DNA of 33,878 nt from Myxococcota bacterium (GCA_025057315.1 JANWXW010000012.1:1-33878); one strand, 5' to 3'; shown: positions 23,205-32,148, counted from the stretch's first letter. Notes: generated from the sequence alone by a model not told the origin. Numbers and translations are program-made.

Positions 23205-24570
23205 AGATGTAGATGAGCGCTAGGATCGCGCCGTTGCCTAGCAGCACCAGGACCGCCTCAGGCAGGGAGTAGCGGACCTGAAAGGACGGGTCGTGCCGGC
23301 AGCACGCCTGATAGTAGGCGCCGCTCAGCCCCAGATAGACGAACAGCACGACATGGTAGCTGAACGACAGGAAGAAGATGCCGACCAGGAGGCCGCTGTA
23401 GCTGGCGAGCAGGGTCATGGCCCAGGTATGGGCAACGGCGGCCTCGGGCCGGCTGGCGTAGCGGCGCAGGCCCACCAGCAGCGTCTTGACCGACACATAC
23501 AGCATGCTGGTCCAGAGAAAGTAGCCGGGCAGCCCCATCTCGGCCGCGGCCAGCATGAATGAGTTGTGGGCGGTGATGTAGTGGTTGTCGGCAAAGTGCG
23601 AGATGCCCACGCCCAGAATCGGGCTGGAGCGGACCATCTGGAGGCCCGCATACAGGGCCTCGGTGCGTTCCAGGGCCGAGGCGGTGGCCTCCTCTCCGCT
23701 GCGGCCGCCGAGCAGCAGCACGGGAATGGCGGCCAGCGCGCCGCCCACTGCGCCTAGGGCCAGCCCGAACCGGCGGATGAAGTAGGCGCCCAACACCGTC
23801 AGGAAGACGAGCTGGCCCCCGCGCGATCGCGTAAAGATGGTGCACAGGGCCACCGCCACCAGCGTCCCCAGCAGGAGCAAAGCGCGCGGACCGTTGCGCC
23901 TGCGTTGCCAGAAGCCGATGGCAAACGGCACGACGATGCCGATGGTGAGCGCCAGCTCGTTCGGGTCCTGCAGAATGCCGCGGTAGCGGACCCGCCCCCC
24001 GCCGATGCTGGCCGTGCCCAGCAGCCCCGGCTTTTCGCACAGGTAGTCGTACCCCGGCTCGGCATCCGGGCCGCGGCAGTCCTGGTGCTTCTCGCACGGC
24101 CTGCCGTCATAGCGGCCGGTGGCCATGTCGCGATCGGCCCAGGCGTTCTGCACCTGGAAGCAGCCAAAGGGCTGCGCGGCCTGATGGATGCCCACGGCCG
24201 AGATGGCCAGCCCCAGCGCCAGCACGGTCCCCAGCAGCACCTGGAGGCCGCGGAAGGTCGTGACCCCATGGCCCACCAGCAGCAGCACGACCAGGGGAAT
24301 CATGAGCCGGGTGAAGGCCTGGCTGGCAGCGCCTGGTCCGACTTTTACGAGCGTGGCGAGCAGCCCCCAGGCCACCATCGCGAGCGCCCACCCCAGCGCC
24401 GGGACGAACCGCACCCGCGCCAGGCCCAGCCGCAGATCCAACATCAGGCCGAGCGCCGCCAGGGCCGCACATAGGTTCAGCATGGGCAGCGACCGGAGCG
24501 CGGCGATGGCCTCTTGGGGCCGCAGGTACAGAAAGAACAGCAGGGAGCACAGACCAGGGAGGGAGAACAT
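23182..24570 (-). CDS. O-antigen ligase/polymerase (Wzy/WaaL type) membrane protein
   Basis: Inner-membrane enzyme that polymerises or ligates lipid-linked glycan units. The 462-residue product has about ten hydrophobic helices. The signature RGILQDPNELA (about residue 197-207) and the large-loop motif TAHNSFMLAAAEMGLPGYF (about 345) fit the O-antigen ligase domain. A distinctive feature is a cysteine-containing outer loop (about 134-185) with Cys 137, 159, 165 and 178, likely two disulfides. ATG 24568-24570 lacks a ribosome site. It diverges from the wza-like gene with 55 bases between. Polymerase or ligase cannot be decided from sequence alone; the locus context favours a Wzy-type role. Confidence 0.85.
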   Translation of the reverse strand: MFSLPGLCSLLFFLYLRPQEAIAALRSLPMLNLCAALAALGLMLDLRLGLARVRFVPALGWALAMVAWGLLATLVKVGPGAASQAFTRLMIPLVVLLLVGHGVTTFRGLQVLLGTVLALGLAISAVGIHQAAQPFGCFQVQNAWADRDMATGRYDGRPCEKHQDCRGPDAEPGYDYLCEKPGLLGTASIGGGRVRYRGILQDPNELALTIGIVVPFAIGFWQRRRNGPRALLLLGTLVAVALCTIFTRSRGGQLVFLTVLGAYFIRRFGLALGAVGGALAAIPVLLLGGRSGEEATASALERTEALYAGLQMVRSSPILGVGISHFADNHYITAHNSFMLAAAEMGLPGYFLWTSMLYVSVKTLLVGLRRYASRPEAAVAHTWAMTLLASYSGLLVGIFFLSFSYHVVLFVYLGLSGAYYQACCRHDPSFQVRYSLPEAVLVLLGNGAILALIYIYTRLKGV

Positions 24571-24609
24571 TGGAGACGCCGGCCGCGGATCTTGTCAGGT
24601 GGTAGCTTG

Positions 24610-24615
24610 TATAGT
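24610..24615 (+). promoter_or_regulatory. Candidate -10 box giving a nearly leaderless wza-like mRNA
   Basis: TATAGT lies ten bases before ATG 24626, with no ribosome site between. A start about seven bases downstream would leave a leader of only a few bases. No good -35 box is seen at 16-18 bases, so this is tentative. Confidence 0.3.
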
Positions 24616-24625
24616 CGTGCTTACC

Positions 24626-25252
24626 ATGGATGCCAGCATGCGCCTTGTTCCCGTCCGAAAATTGAACCTATCGCTCCGGTCTGTGCTGCTGGTGGTGGTC
24701 GGGATGTGCGGCTGCACGCCGGTGCCCAAGTACCCTTACCGCAGCGAGCCCGATCCGCGAAACATGGATTATGTCCTGGGCCCCAGCGACACGATCCGCA
24801 TCAACGTATGGAAGAATGCCGAGCTGTCCACCGATGCCATCGTGCGGCCGGATGGGACGGTGACGATGCCGCTCGTTGGCGATGTGCAGGCCGCTGGCCG
24901 CACCACGCGTGAGCTGCGCGATGAGATCGCGCGGCGGCTGAGCGCCTTCCTCAAGAGCGAAGAGACGCCCGTGACGGTCGCGCTGACCGGAGTCAACAGC
25001 TACCGTTTTACCGTCAGCGGCAACGTCGAGCGCGCCGGTGCCTTCTCTCCCAAGTACTACGTGACCGTCAGCGATGCGATTGCCATGGCCGGGGGGCTGA
25101 ACAAGTTCGCCAACGGCAACAAGATCGTCATTGTCCGCAACCACGGCGGCCGACAGCGCCGCATCCCGATCGTCTACTCGATGATCCAAAGTGGCCAGCG
25201 GCCAGAGATGGACCTGGTGCTGCTCAGCGGAGACGTCGTTCTGGTGCCGTGA
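24626..25252 (+). CDS. Polysaccharide export protein, Wza/BexD type (periplasmic or outer membrane)
   Basis: Builds the outer-membrane exit path for polysaccharide. The 208-residue product has a basic start and hydrophobic stretch (LRSVLLVVVGMCGC), a poor lipobox but a likely signal. It then has the poly-export domain (LGPSDTIRINVWKNAELSTD, IVRPDGTVTMPLVGDV, RTTRELRDEIARRL) and one SLBB-type segment (YRFTVSGNVERAGAFSPK, VSDAIAMAGGL). It is shorter than E. coli Wza and lacks its C-terminal amphipathic helix, like many myxobacterial versions. Its stop overlaps the deacetylase start by one base (TGATG), implying translational coupling. Confidence 0.88.
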   Translation: MDASMRLVPVRKLNLSLRSVLLVVVGMCGCTPVPKYPYRSEPDPRNMDYVLGPSDTIRINVWKNAELSTDAIVRPDGTVTMPLVGDVQAAGRTTRELRDEIARRLSAFLKSEETPVTVALTGVNSYRFTVSGNVERAGAFSPKYYVTVSDAIAMAGGLNKFANGNKIVIVRNHGGRQRRIPIVYSMIQSGQRPEMDLVLLSGDVVLVP

Positions 25253-26322
25253 TGGTATTCTACAAGCGGCGGCGGCAGAGTATGCTCCTACGCGGTCTGC
25301 TCAGGGCCGCAGGGGGGCTCGACCGCATCGGTCTGCTGGAGGCGCTGGCCCGCGCCAGGCGGTGGCTGCCGCGCCGCAGCCTGGTGGTGCTCAACTATCA
25401 CCGGGTGCTGGCGGCGGAGCCGGAGCTCGATGAAGGCGTGGTGTCGGCGACACCGCAGGAGTTTGACGACCAGATGCGGCTGATTGCGCGGGTCGGGACC
25501 TGCATCAGCCTGTCGCGGCTGATCCGCGTGCTGCGCGGCGAGGCTGCCCTGCCCGACAACGCGATCATGGTCACCTTCGACGACGGCTATGCCGACAACT
25601 TCACAGCGGCCCTGCCTGCGCTGCTGCGCCACGGCGTGCGGGCCACTTTCTTCATCGCCACGGGGTTCATCGAGACCGGCCGGCTTCCCTGGTGGGACCG
25701 GGCCAGCTATGTGATCAAGCGGGCCCAGGTGTCCAGGCTCGAGCTGAGCTATCCTGTGCGCCTGAGCCTTCCGCTGACCAGCGCCGCGGATCGCAGGCGG
25801 GCCCGGCGAACCATCCTGCGCGTCATCAAGCAAGTGCAGGGCACGGATCTGGAGCGTTTTCTCGACAGGCTACAGGCCGCAGCCGGCGTGTCCATCGACG
25901 AGTCGGCCCTGGCCCGGGGGCTGTTTATGACCTGGGACCAGATCGCCCAGATCCGCGATACGGGCATGGACATCGGCGCGCACACGCATACCCATCGCGT
26001 GCTGCAGACCCTGCCAGAGCAGGAGGCCCGCCGGGAGCTGTCGCTGTCGGCGCAGATTCTGACGCAGCGGCTGGGCATCGTCCCGCGTGCCATCGCCTAC
26101 CCGGTGGGCTTCCCTCTGAGCCCCACCTCGTCGCTCCGTCGGCTGCTGCAGGAGGCCGGCTACGAGGTGGGCTTTACGTTCATGCCGGGCTTTATCTGCC
26201 CGCCTCCCTGGGGGCCGCCCGTGGATCGCTTCAACCTGCCGCGGCTGTCGGTGGACCGCTCGGCCAGCCATGCTGGCTCGCGGTTCAAGCTCGCCCTGAT
26301 GGCCCCCCCGTGCCTGCTCTGA
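25252..26322 (+). CDS. Polysaccharide deacetylase (NodB homology domain)
   Basis: Removes N- or O-acetyl groups from a polysaccharide with a divalent metal ion. The 356-residue product carries motif 1 VTFDDGY (Asp 110 and 111), the ATFFIATG strand, and motif 2 IGAHTHTHR (His 244, 246 and 248, the metal ligands). The later segment VPRAIAYPVGFPL matches the motif 3 region. The N-terminal region (SLVVLNYHRVL) is typical of exopolysaccharide-locus deacetylases. No clear signal peptide is seen, so it may act on cytoplasmic or membrane-linked intermediates. It is coupled to the export gene before it and its 3' end overlaps the convergent flippase gene by 38 bases. Confidence 0.9.
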   Translation: MVFYKRRRQSMLLRGLLRAAGGLDRIGLLEALARARRWLPRRSLVVLNYHRVLAAEPELDEGVVSATPQEFDDQMRLIARVGTCISLSRLIRVLRGEAALPDNAIMVTFDDGYADNFTAALPALLRHGVRATFFIATGFIETGRLPWWDRASYVIKRAQVSRLELSYPVRLSLPLTSAADRRRARRTILRVIKQVQGTDLERFLDRLQAAAGVSIDESALARGLFMTWDQIAQIRDTGMDIGAHTHTHRVLQTLPEQEARRELSLSAQILTQRLGIVPRAIAYPVGFPLSPTSSLRRLLQEAGYEVGFTFMPGFICPPPWGPPVDRFNLPRLSVDRSASHAGSRFKLALMAPPCLL

Positions 26323-27808
26323 GGCTGCGCACGCTGCGGAGGAAGCGGCGCGCGGTGTCAGGCAGCAGCAGCAACGCCCCCCCGACGTAGCCCAGCCCGC
26401 CGGCTACGATCTCCAGCGCGAGCTGTGCCATCGGGGGCAGCGGCCCCAGCCGCATGCTGGCAAGGGACACGGCGCGCACGCACAGGGCCATGCACAGCAG
26501 GGCTGGCGTCGGGACCAGCTGCACCCGCAGCAGCGGCCAGGCCGGCACATGGTCGATGACGCGCAGCAGGTACACCGCCGCCAGGCTGCCCAGGGTGAAG
26601 GTGAAGCCCACGGCGAAGCAAACCGCCACCGGTGTGTCCGGCAGCAGCTCGCCGACGCAGACCAGCGAGCCCAAAAGCAGCACCACCTGCACCATCTGCA
26701 GCACCGCCGCGGGCAGCGGCCGGCGCAGCGCTTGCAGGTACACCGCCAGCACCATGCCGGCCGGTCGTGTCAGCGACAGGACGGAGAGACCCATCAGGTA
26801 GGGAGCCATCCCCTCCCAGCGGCTGGGCAGCAGCCGGGCCAGCGTCGGCGCCACCAAGCCAAGGCCGATGGCGAGCGGGAAGACCGTGAGCGCCAGGCCA
26901 CCGACCATGTCCACGGCGGACCTGCGCCGCTCTTGGGGGTCTAGGCGGGCAAACGAGGGCGCCAGCACCTCGCCGACCATCTCGGCAATCTGCGTAGCCG
27001 GCACCTCGGCCAGGTTGTAGGCCAGGTTGTACAGGCCGAGCACGTCGGTGCCATAATAGGATGCCACCAGCAGGTTGTCCCAGCGGCGGGTCGCGAAGAC
27101 AGCCACCGAGGCCGCCATGACGGGCAGGCCGAAGCGGACCAGTGCCCGGATGACATCGCCTCGGGCCCCTTCGGCAACGAACCACTCCCCCGGCCGGCAG
27201 TAAAGGAGCGTCAGGGCCAGGCGCACGAGCTGTCGCGCCAGGTTGCCGCCCACGATGCACCAGGGACCGTGGCCGAGCAGGGCAACGGCCAGCGCCCCCG
27301 CGCAGTAGCTCAGCTCGCCGGCGCTGCGCAGGATGCTCAGCTGCCGGAAGCGCATGTGCGCCACCAACACCCGCTCGGGGATAAAGGTCACACGCTCCAG
27401 CAAGAAGGTAAGGACCAGCAGCGGCACGAACCGCGCCGCCTCCGGAGCCCCCGAGAGCCGGGCCAACGGCTCACGGAGCAGCAGGGCTGCGGTGAAGGCG
27501 ACCAAGCCCAGCGACACGTGCAGGAGCATGGCGTTCCAGGCCACGCGGGCGGAGGGGTGCCGCTGGCTCGCCACGTACTGTCCGAGGCCGACCGTGGTCA
27601 TGACGCTCACCGTGGTAACCAGCGTGAGCGCCACGTTGACCGACCCCGCTTCTTTTGGCGTCATGTAGCCTGTCAGCAGCAGCGTCGTGATGAGCCCGAT
27701 GCCCCGGGTGACCAGGCCGGTGCCCACCGTCCAGACCACCCCGGCGCGGGTCTTGCGGGCCACCTGCGAGGACGAAGCTGGACCGTCTGCGCCCGTCTCC
27801 ATCTGCAT
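26285..27808 (-). CDS. Wzx-type oligosaccharide flippase (MOP/MATE superfamily)
   Basis: Moves undecaprenyl-linked sugar units across the inner membrane. The 507-residue product has a polar N-terminus (about 20 residues), then some 12 to 14 hydrophobic helices over its whole length. The conserved N-terminal segment GVVWTVGTGLVTRGIGLITT fits polysaccharide-transport proteins. The central segment RRWDNLLVASYYGTDVLGLY is a hallmark of the same family, where it precedes the second half. Start ATG 27808 or Met 3 (27802) are both possible; neither has a good ribosome site. It lies 13 bases after the sugar transferase stop, so the two are co-transcribed. Confidence 0.9.
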   Translation of the reverse strand: MQMETGADGPASSSQVARKTRAGVVWTVGTGLVTRGIGLITTLLLTGYMTPKEAGSVNVALTLVTTVSVMTTVGLGQYVASQRHPSARVAWNAMLLHVSLGLVAFTAALLLREPLARLSGAPEAARFVPLLVLTFLLERVTFIPERVLVAHMRFRQLSILRSAGELSYCAGALAVALLGHGPWCIVGGNLARQLVRLALTLLYCRPGEWFVAEGARGDVIRALVRFGLPVMAASVAVFATRRWDNLLVASYYGTDVLGLYNLAYNLAEVPATQIAEMVGEVLAPSFARLDPQERRRSAVDMVGGLALTVFPLAIGLGLVAPTLARLLPSRWEGMAPYLMGLSVLSLTRPAGMVLAVYLQALRRPLPAAVLQMVQVVLLLGSLVCVGELLPDTPVAVCFAVGFTFTLGSLAAVYLLRVIDHVPAWPLLRVQLVPTPALLCMALCVRAVSLASMRLGPLPPMAQLALEIVAGGLGYVGGALLLLPDTARRFLRSVRSLRAGTGGPSGRA

Positions 27809-27821
27809 CGGAGGCGACAGC

Positions 27822-28541
27822 CTAGCGTCCCCGCCCCAGGATCATGACCAGAGGGGTGCGCAGCAGGATGAGCAAGTCCGTGCGCAAAAAGTCGACAAAG
27901 CGATCGAGGTGGGCCGTGTAGGCCAGGTCATAGAGCAGCTTCAAACGCATGCCATCGGCCTCGCTGCCATCGACCCCGTCTAGTTTCCACGGGTTGGTCA
28001 GGTCGTCCTTGAACGGCAGCAGGGGTGAGTCGGGCGGCAGCTCACCGACATAGCCGAGGCTGACTTGGGCCAGGCCAGTGATGCCGGGCTTGACCTCGCG
28101 CATCCGCTCCTCGAAAAACGGGATCATGAGAGCCAGGTTGCGCATGAGTTCGGGCCGCTCGGGCCGCGGTCCGACGAGGCTCATCTCCCCCCGCAGCACG
28201 TTGAAGAACTGCGGGAGCTCGTCCAGCCGGCTGCGCCGCAGAAAGCGGCCCACGCGGGTCACCCGCGGATCGTTCTGACCGGCGAGAACCGGTCCCGTGT
28301 GCGCCTCGGCATCCACACGCATGGTGCGGAACTTGAGCATGTCAAATTCGGAAAAAACCAGCTTTGACCCATCGCTGGACAGCAGCGTGCCGGAGCGGCG
28401 CTGACGATAGAAGATCGGCCCGGGCGAGTCCAGGTAGATGGCCGCCGCAATGAGGGGATACAGCGGCAGCGTCACGGCGAGGCCCAACGTCGCCCCAACC
28501 AGGTCCATCAGTCTTTTGGTGATCCGGACAGCCCGCATCAT
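27822..28541 (-). CDS. Initiating sugar transferase (monotopic phosphoglycosyl transferase)
   Basis: Transfers a sugar phosphate from a nucleotide sugar to undecaprenyl phosphate, the first step of glycan assembly. The 239-residue product is the short form with one N-terminal membrane-embedded helix ([20 protein letters not shown]) and the catalytic domain. Motifs seen: [36 protein letters not shown] (with the Asp-Glu pair) and [10 protein letters not shown], then PGITGLAQV. Relatives include the C-terminal part of WbaP and ExoY. ATG codons at 28541 and 28538 are both possible starts. It is first in a two-gene operon with the flippase. Confidence 0.93.
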   Translation of the reverse strand: MMRAVRITKRLMDLVGATLGLAVTLPLYPLIAAAIYLDSPGPIFYRQRRSGTLLSSDGSKLVFSEFDMLKFRTMRVDAEAHTGPVLAGQNDPRVTRVGRFLRRSRLDELPQFFNVLRGEMSLVGPRPERPELMRNLALMIPFFEERMREVKPGITGLAQVSLGYVGELPPDSPLLPFKDDLTNPWKLDGVDGSEADGMRLKLLYDLAYTAHLDRFVDFLRTDLLILLRTPLVMILGRGR

Positions 28542-28733
28542 GATGGCAATCGCAGTGTGCGGCGGCGCCGCGAGGACAGGAAGAGGACAAAAAGATATAG
28601 TGGCCTGCGGGCACCGATGCCAGAGGAAGCTTCCCCCAGCTGGAGCCTTAGAACGTGAAGGGAGCCGCTGGGGCCACCAGGCGGCCGTCTGAAGTGGGCC
28701 GTCTGTCAGAGGGGGCAGCCTGGAAGCTGTCCT
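28542..28733. other. Intergenic region upstream of the sugar transferase operon
   Basis: This holds the promoter region of the sugar transferase-flippase operon and the end of the Ppx operon, both on the minus strand. TATATC on the minus strand (28594-28599) could be a -10 box, but the hexamer 17 bases upstream (TGGCAT) matches the -35 consensus poorly. A short direct repeat GGCCGTCTG occurs twice near 28682-28704. No gene is seen. Confidence 0.3.
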
Positions 28734-29468
28734 CTAGCAGGCTCCCCGCTGAGCCCACTGGTCCTGCTCGCCTGGCCCTGCCGCTGCGCTGTCAACCTGC
28801 CTCTCGCGCAGCGGCCACAGCAGGGCCCGGGCACGCACCCGCTGCTCGCTGTCGCCCGGGTCGGTCACCGATATGACGTGTCCGACCACGCGCCGCAGGA
28901 TCACATCGGCCATCCGGGTGGCGGCTCGCGCCCGCTGCTGCAGCTCGCTGGCCGGTGCGACACGGCACCGCTCCAGGCTCAGGTCCACGTCCCGCAGCGC
29001 CTCATCGATCTGATCGAGCAGCGGCCGCAGCCCAAGACGGTTCAGGGCCCGCTCCATCTCCAGGCTGCGCCCGATGCGGCTCGCCATGCGCGCCGACACC
29101 AGGGAGTCGGGCATGCCTCCTGTTGGAAACAGAGCGGACAGAAGCCGCGCCGCTGCTTGCTGGTCGAGGGGGTCTCCCGGCCGGTGCAGCGCCGCGCGCA
29201 GGGCGGTCATCAGGTACAACAGTTCGTGCTCCAGCCGGGCCAAGGCGGCATCTGCAGCATCGCCAGCCGGATCCTCGCCTGCATCTTGCAGCAACGAGGC
29301 GCAGTAGTCGAGCGCCGCACCCAGCAGCAACAGATGCGGATCCGGACCGCGCTCGCGCATATCGTCGCGGATCGCCTCGCACAGGTCCTGCAGCAGGCGG
29401 ATGCGGGCCGGGCGCGCCAGATGACCGAGGCAGGGCAGGAAGGGCAGGTCGATGGAGGAGGTGAGCAC
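28734..29468 (-). CDS. Helical protein of unknown function downstream of ppx/gppA
   Basis: No family recognised. The 244-residue product begins at GTG 29468 (MLTSSIDLPFLPCLGHLARP) and is almost all helix-forming, rich in Leu, Ala, Arg and Asp, with no signal peptide or membrane segment. Recognisable blocks are LLQDLCEAIRDDMRERG, LGAALDYCASLLQDAG and MERALNRLGLRPLLDQIDEA. AGGAG lies only one base before the GTG, which is too close for it, so the true start is uncertain. It starts 39 bases after the Ppx/GppA stop and is the last gene of that operon. Confidence 0.65.
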   Translation of the reverse strand: MLTSSIDLPFLPCLGHLARPARIRLLQDLCEAIRDDMRERGPDPHLLLLGAALDYCASLLQDAGEDPAGDAADAALARLEHELLYLMTALRAALHRPGDPLDQQAAARLLSALFPTGGMPDSLVSARMASRIGRSLEMERALNRLGLRPLLDQIDEALRDVDLSLERCRVAPASELQQRARAATRMADVILRRVVGHVISVTDPGDSEQRVRARALLWPLRERQVDSAAAGPGEQDQWAQRGAC

Positions 29469-29507
29469 GCTCCTGTCATCGACACCGGGTGGCGCCCGCT
29501 GAAGAGA

Positions 29508-31085
29508 TCAGGCTCCCGTCATGGCATCGACGTCCTCACCCAGGTCCTCTTGAGCGCTCAGCGAGAACCGCAGCCGGCGGCCGAGCAGCTCCTGCAACAG
29601 ATCGCCCTTGCGCCGCGCTGCCCACAGCTCCAGCTCCAGTTCCTCCAGGCTGCTGACGCGGGCAGACAGGCAGAGCTCGATCTCTCTGGCCTCGATGCGG
29701 CAGCGGACGCCGCGCACCAGCTGCCGGCAGGTGCGGTCCAGCCCATCGGCGACGCGGAGGATGGCTGCCAGCAGACGGATTCTTCTTTTGAGGGGCTCGG
29801 GCAGCTGTCCAAACGGCACATGCGTCTCCTTGGGAGTGGACTTGCGGTGGTAACGAACCACCAGCGCGAGCAGCGCGATCTCCTCTGCGGAAAAGCCACC
29901 CAAGCCCATGTTCTCGATGAGGTACTGGCCATGCTTGTGGTGCCGCGAGGCCGCGATGTAGTAGCCGATGTCGTGCAAGATCGAGGCAAACTCCAGCATC
30001 TCGCCGTCGGAATTCGGCAACCCGTGTAGGGGCCGTAGCCCGCGGAACAGATCCAGGGCCAACCTGGCGACATGGCTGGCATGTGGCTGGAGCACCTGCG
30101 TGCGGCGGGCCAGCGCGACGACCGAGCGGCGGCGCAGGTCGGGGAACTCATCCGCCAGCAGGATGCCGGTTCGGTTGCGCAGCGCATAGTCGTGGATCAG
30201 GCCCTCCCGCAGGGCCGTCTCGCACAGCACGTACTCGTCGGCGTGAAACACCTCTAGCAGCGAGCGCACCAGCACCACCCCTGGGACGATGCTGTCGTAG
30301 CGGCGTGGATCCAGACCGGGGATCTTGGCCCGCTCGGCCAGCGACATGCTACACAGCCGGCGCTCCAGCGCGTAGAGATCGCTGAAGCGGACCACGCGCT
30401 GCTTCCCCTCGGGACCACGGGGCGTCGCGCCGGCCAGCTCTGCCAGTGCTCGGGCAGTGCCCGCGCTAATGGCCACAAAATCAAACCCGATGCGCCGCAT
30501 CGGCATGGCGACCTGCTCCAGCACGCGGTGGCAGTGCTCGGCCAAGCGCAGGTGCTCCTCGGGGCTGATCGGATCGGTGGTGATTCGCCCCAGCAGGCGC
30601 AGCACGCCGAGGCGGAGGCTGCGCTGATGGTACAGCTCGCGGGCATCACAGACCATGATCTCAACCGATCCCCCGCCGATGTCGCAGAGCAGCGCGCGCC
30701 GGCCATTGAGCCCCAAAGAGCTGCGTGCGCCCAGGTAGATGAGCCTGGCCTCCTCCTCGCCGCTGATGACCTGCAAATCGACCCCGGTTTCGTCCCGCAT
30801 GGCGCGCACGAAGTCGCCGCCATTGGGCGCCTCGCGGACTGCGCTGGTGGCAACGGCAATCAGGGCCTCGCAGCCATGGCCCTCGGCGATGCGGCGAAAG
30901 TTCCGCAGGGCCTCGGACGCCTTGATGAATGCCTCGGGAGAGAGCACGCCACCGCGAAAGGCACTGTCACCCAGACGAACCATCTCCTTGGCCCGCTCGA
31001 TGACCTCGACCCGACCATCGGCGGTCACCCGGCCAACAAGGAGGTGAAAGGAGTTTGTGCCCACATCGATGGCCGCGATCTTCAT
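29508..31085 (-). CDS. Exopolyphosphatase/guanosine pentaphosphatase (Ppx/GppA) with C-terminal HD domain
   Basis: Hydrolyses polyphosphate and/or converts pppGpp to ppGpp, linking to the stringent response. The 525-residue product has the actin-like ATPase fold motifs: AIDVGTNSFHLLVG (residues 4-17), AVATSAVREAPNG, ISGEEEARLIYLG, LLCDIGGGSVEIM and ISAGTARALAELAG. The C-terminal half holds an HD hydrolase region (FASILHDIGYYIAASRHHKH and LVVRYHRK), as in long Ppx enzymes. ATG 31085 overlaps the stop of the propeller gene by four bases (ATGA), so I prefer it to the longer upstream reading from 31262. Ppx versus GppA activity cannot be told from sequence. Confidence 0.93.
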   Translation of the reverse strand: MKIAAIDVGTNSFHLLVGRVTADGRVEVIERAKEMVRLGDSAFRGGVLSPEAFIKASEALRNFRRIAEGHGCEALIAVATSAVREAPNGGDFVRAMRDETGVDLQVISGEEEARLIYLGARSSLGLNGRRALLCDIGGGSVEIMVCDARELYHQRSLRLGVLRLLGRITTDPISPEEHLRLAEHCHRVLEQVAMPMRRIGFDFVAISAGTARALAELAGATPRGPEGKQRVVRFSDLYALERRLCSMSLAERAKIPGLDPRRYDSIVPGVVLVRSLLEVFHADEYVLCETALREGLIHDYALRNRTGILLADEFPDLRRRSVVALARRTQVLQPHASHVARLALDLFRGLRPLHGLPNSDGEMLEFASILHDIGYYIAASRHHKHGQYLIENMGLGGFSAEEIALLALVVRYHRKSTPKETHVPFGQLPEPLKRRIRLLAAILRVADGLDRTCRQLVRGVRCRIEAREIELCLSARVSSLEELELELWAARRKGDLLQELLGRRLRFSLSAQEDLGEDVDAMTGA

Positions 31086-32014
31086 GCCTCGGCGCTCCCT
31101 CTGCTCTCTGTGCCGCTGCGACTCAGCCGGCGCCGCAGGCCAGTGATGCGACCCACATAGACCTCGTACCGCTGCGGCTCGTCCTTGTCTGCGCGGCACA
31201 TCATGGCAAAGGCCACCAGCAGGGCACCCTTGCGCCGCACCAGGGCAGGCTCGCGTGCGCACCGCTGCGCCGGCGTCAGGCGCCTGCAGTGGACCCCGCC
31301 ACCGTGCAGATCGAGCAGCACCAGCTCGCTGGTGCCGCTGGCCAGCGCCCTCTCCACAAGGAGCAGATCGTTCCCTAACGGAGCTGGCCGCCGATAGCGC
31401 TCCTCTGGCTCCGTGACCTGCCGCAGCGATCCGCCGGCGAGGTCAATGGCTAGGATCGAGGTCCCCCTCGGGTTGCTGCCCTCGCAAAACAGCGCGTCAC
31501 CAGCCGGCGTCCAGGCCGGGTGTGTCAGGTGCAGTTCGGGCTCGGCGGGCAGCACCGGTACATGCACGGCCCGCCTCACATCGTACAGCCAGAGCCGGGT
31601 CGGACCGCCGGGGTGAGCCGGATCGTCCGCGGCATAGCAGAGCCATCGACCGTCCTGCGAAAAGGCCGGATCGCGGTACAGCCTGCCATCGCCACCGAGG
31701 AGCCGTCTGGGTGTGTGGCTGCCGGAGTCGAGCTGCCAGATCTCCAGCGTCGCGCCGACCCGTCTTCCATAGGCCAGCGTGCCATCGGGGGAGAAGGACG
31801 CTCCCCCCTCGGCTGGTCCCTCCAAGACCCGGGCTGGTCGACCCTTGCCATCGCAGATGAGACGACACGTTCCATCCCCCTCTCCCAGCTCCATAGACAG
31901 CCAGCGTCCGCCAGGCGCCCAGGCCGGGGCGCGGTGGTGCACTTGACCTGCTGTCAACCGTCGCAGGTCCCGCAGCTCGACGTCGCGGAGCAGTTTTTCT
32001 GCATGCTTCTTCAT
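31082..32014 (-). CDS. TolB-like PD40 beta-propeller protein, apparently cytoplasmic
   Basis: The 310-residue product has several PD40 (TolB/WD40-like) blades: APAWAPGGRWLSM, GASFSPDGTLAYGRR, PAFSQDGRWLCYAADD and HPAWTPAGDALFCEGSN. These fold as a propeller and usually bind proteins. Unlike TolB it has no signal peptide, starting MKKHAEKLLRDVELRD, so it should stay in the cytoplasm. The C-terminal tail is Arg/Ser-rich. It is first of an operon with Ppx/GppA and an unknown helical protein, coupled to the former by a four-base overlap. It diverges from the sigma factor gene with 134 bases between. Confidence 0.75.
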   Translation of the reverse strand: MKKHAEKLLRDVELRDLRRLTAGQVHHRAPAWAPGGRWLSMELGEGDGTCRLICDGKGRPARVLEGPAEGGASFSPDGTLAYGRRVGATLEIWQLDSGSHTPRRLLGGDGRLYRDPAFSQDGRWLCYAADDPAHPGGPTRLWLYDVRRAVHVPVLPAEPELHLTHPAWTPAGDALFCEGSNPRGTSILAIDLAGGSLRQVTEPEERYRRPAPLGNDLLLVERALASGTSELVLLDLHGGGVHCRRLTPAQRCAREPALVRRKGALLVAFAMMCRADKDEPQRYEVYVGRITGLRRRLSRSGTESRGSAEA

Positions 32015-32148
32015 GCTAGTTTATGCTGCTTTCTGGCGCAGCAGGGTGGCCCACTCTGCCCACAAAATCAACCACCCCCTCGCCGCGCCTCCACCGCGGG
32101 TCTTTTCGCCTGACGCAGTACCTCCTATGGTATGTGTGGTAAGGACAG

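Noticed and set aside
28594..28622. Sigma-54 promoter (TGGCAT) ahead of the sugar transferase gene.
   Set aside because: The downstream GC element (TTGC) is missing at the needed spacing, and the sigma-70 reading has a poor -35 box, so I only note a possible -10 box.
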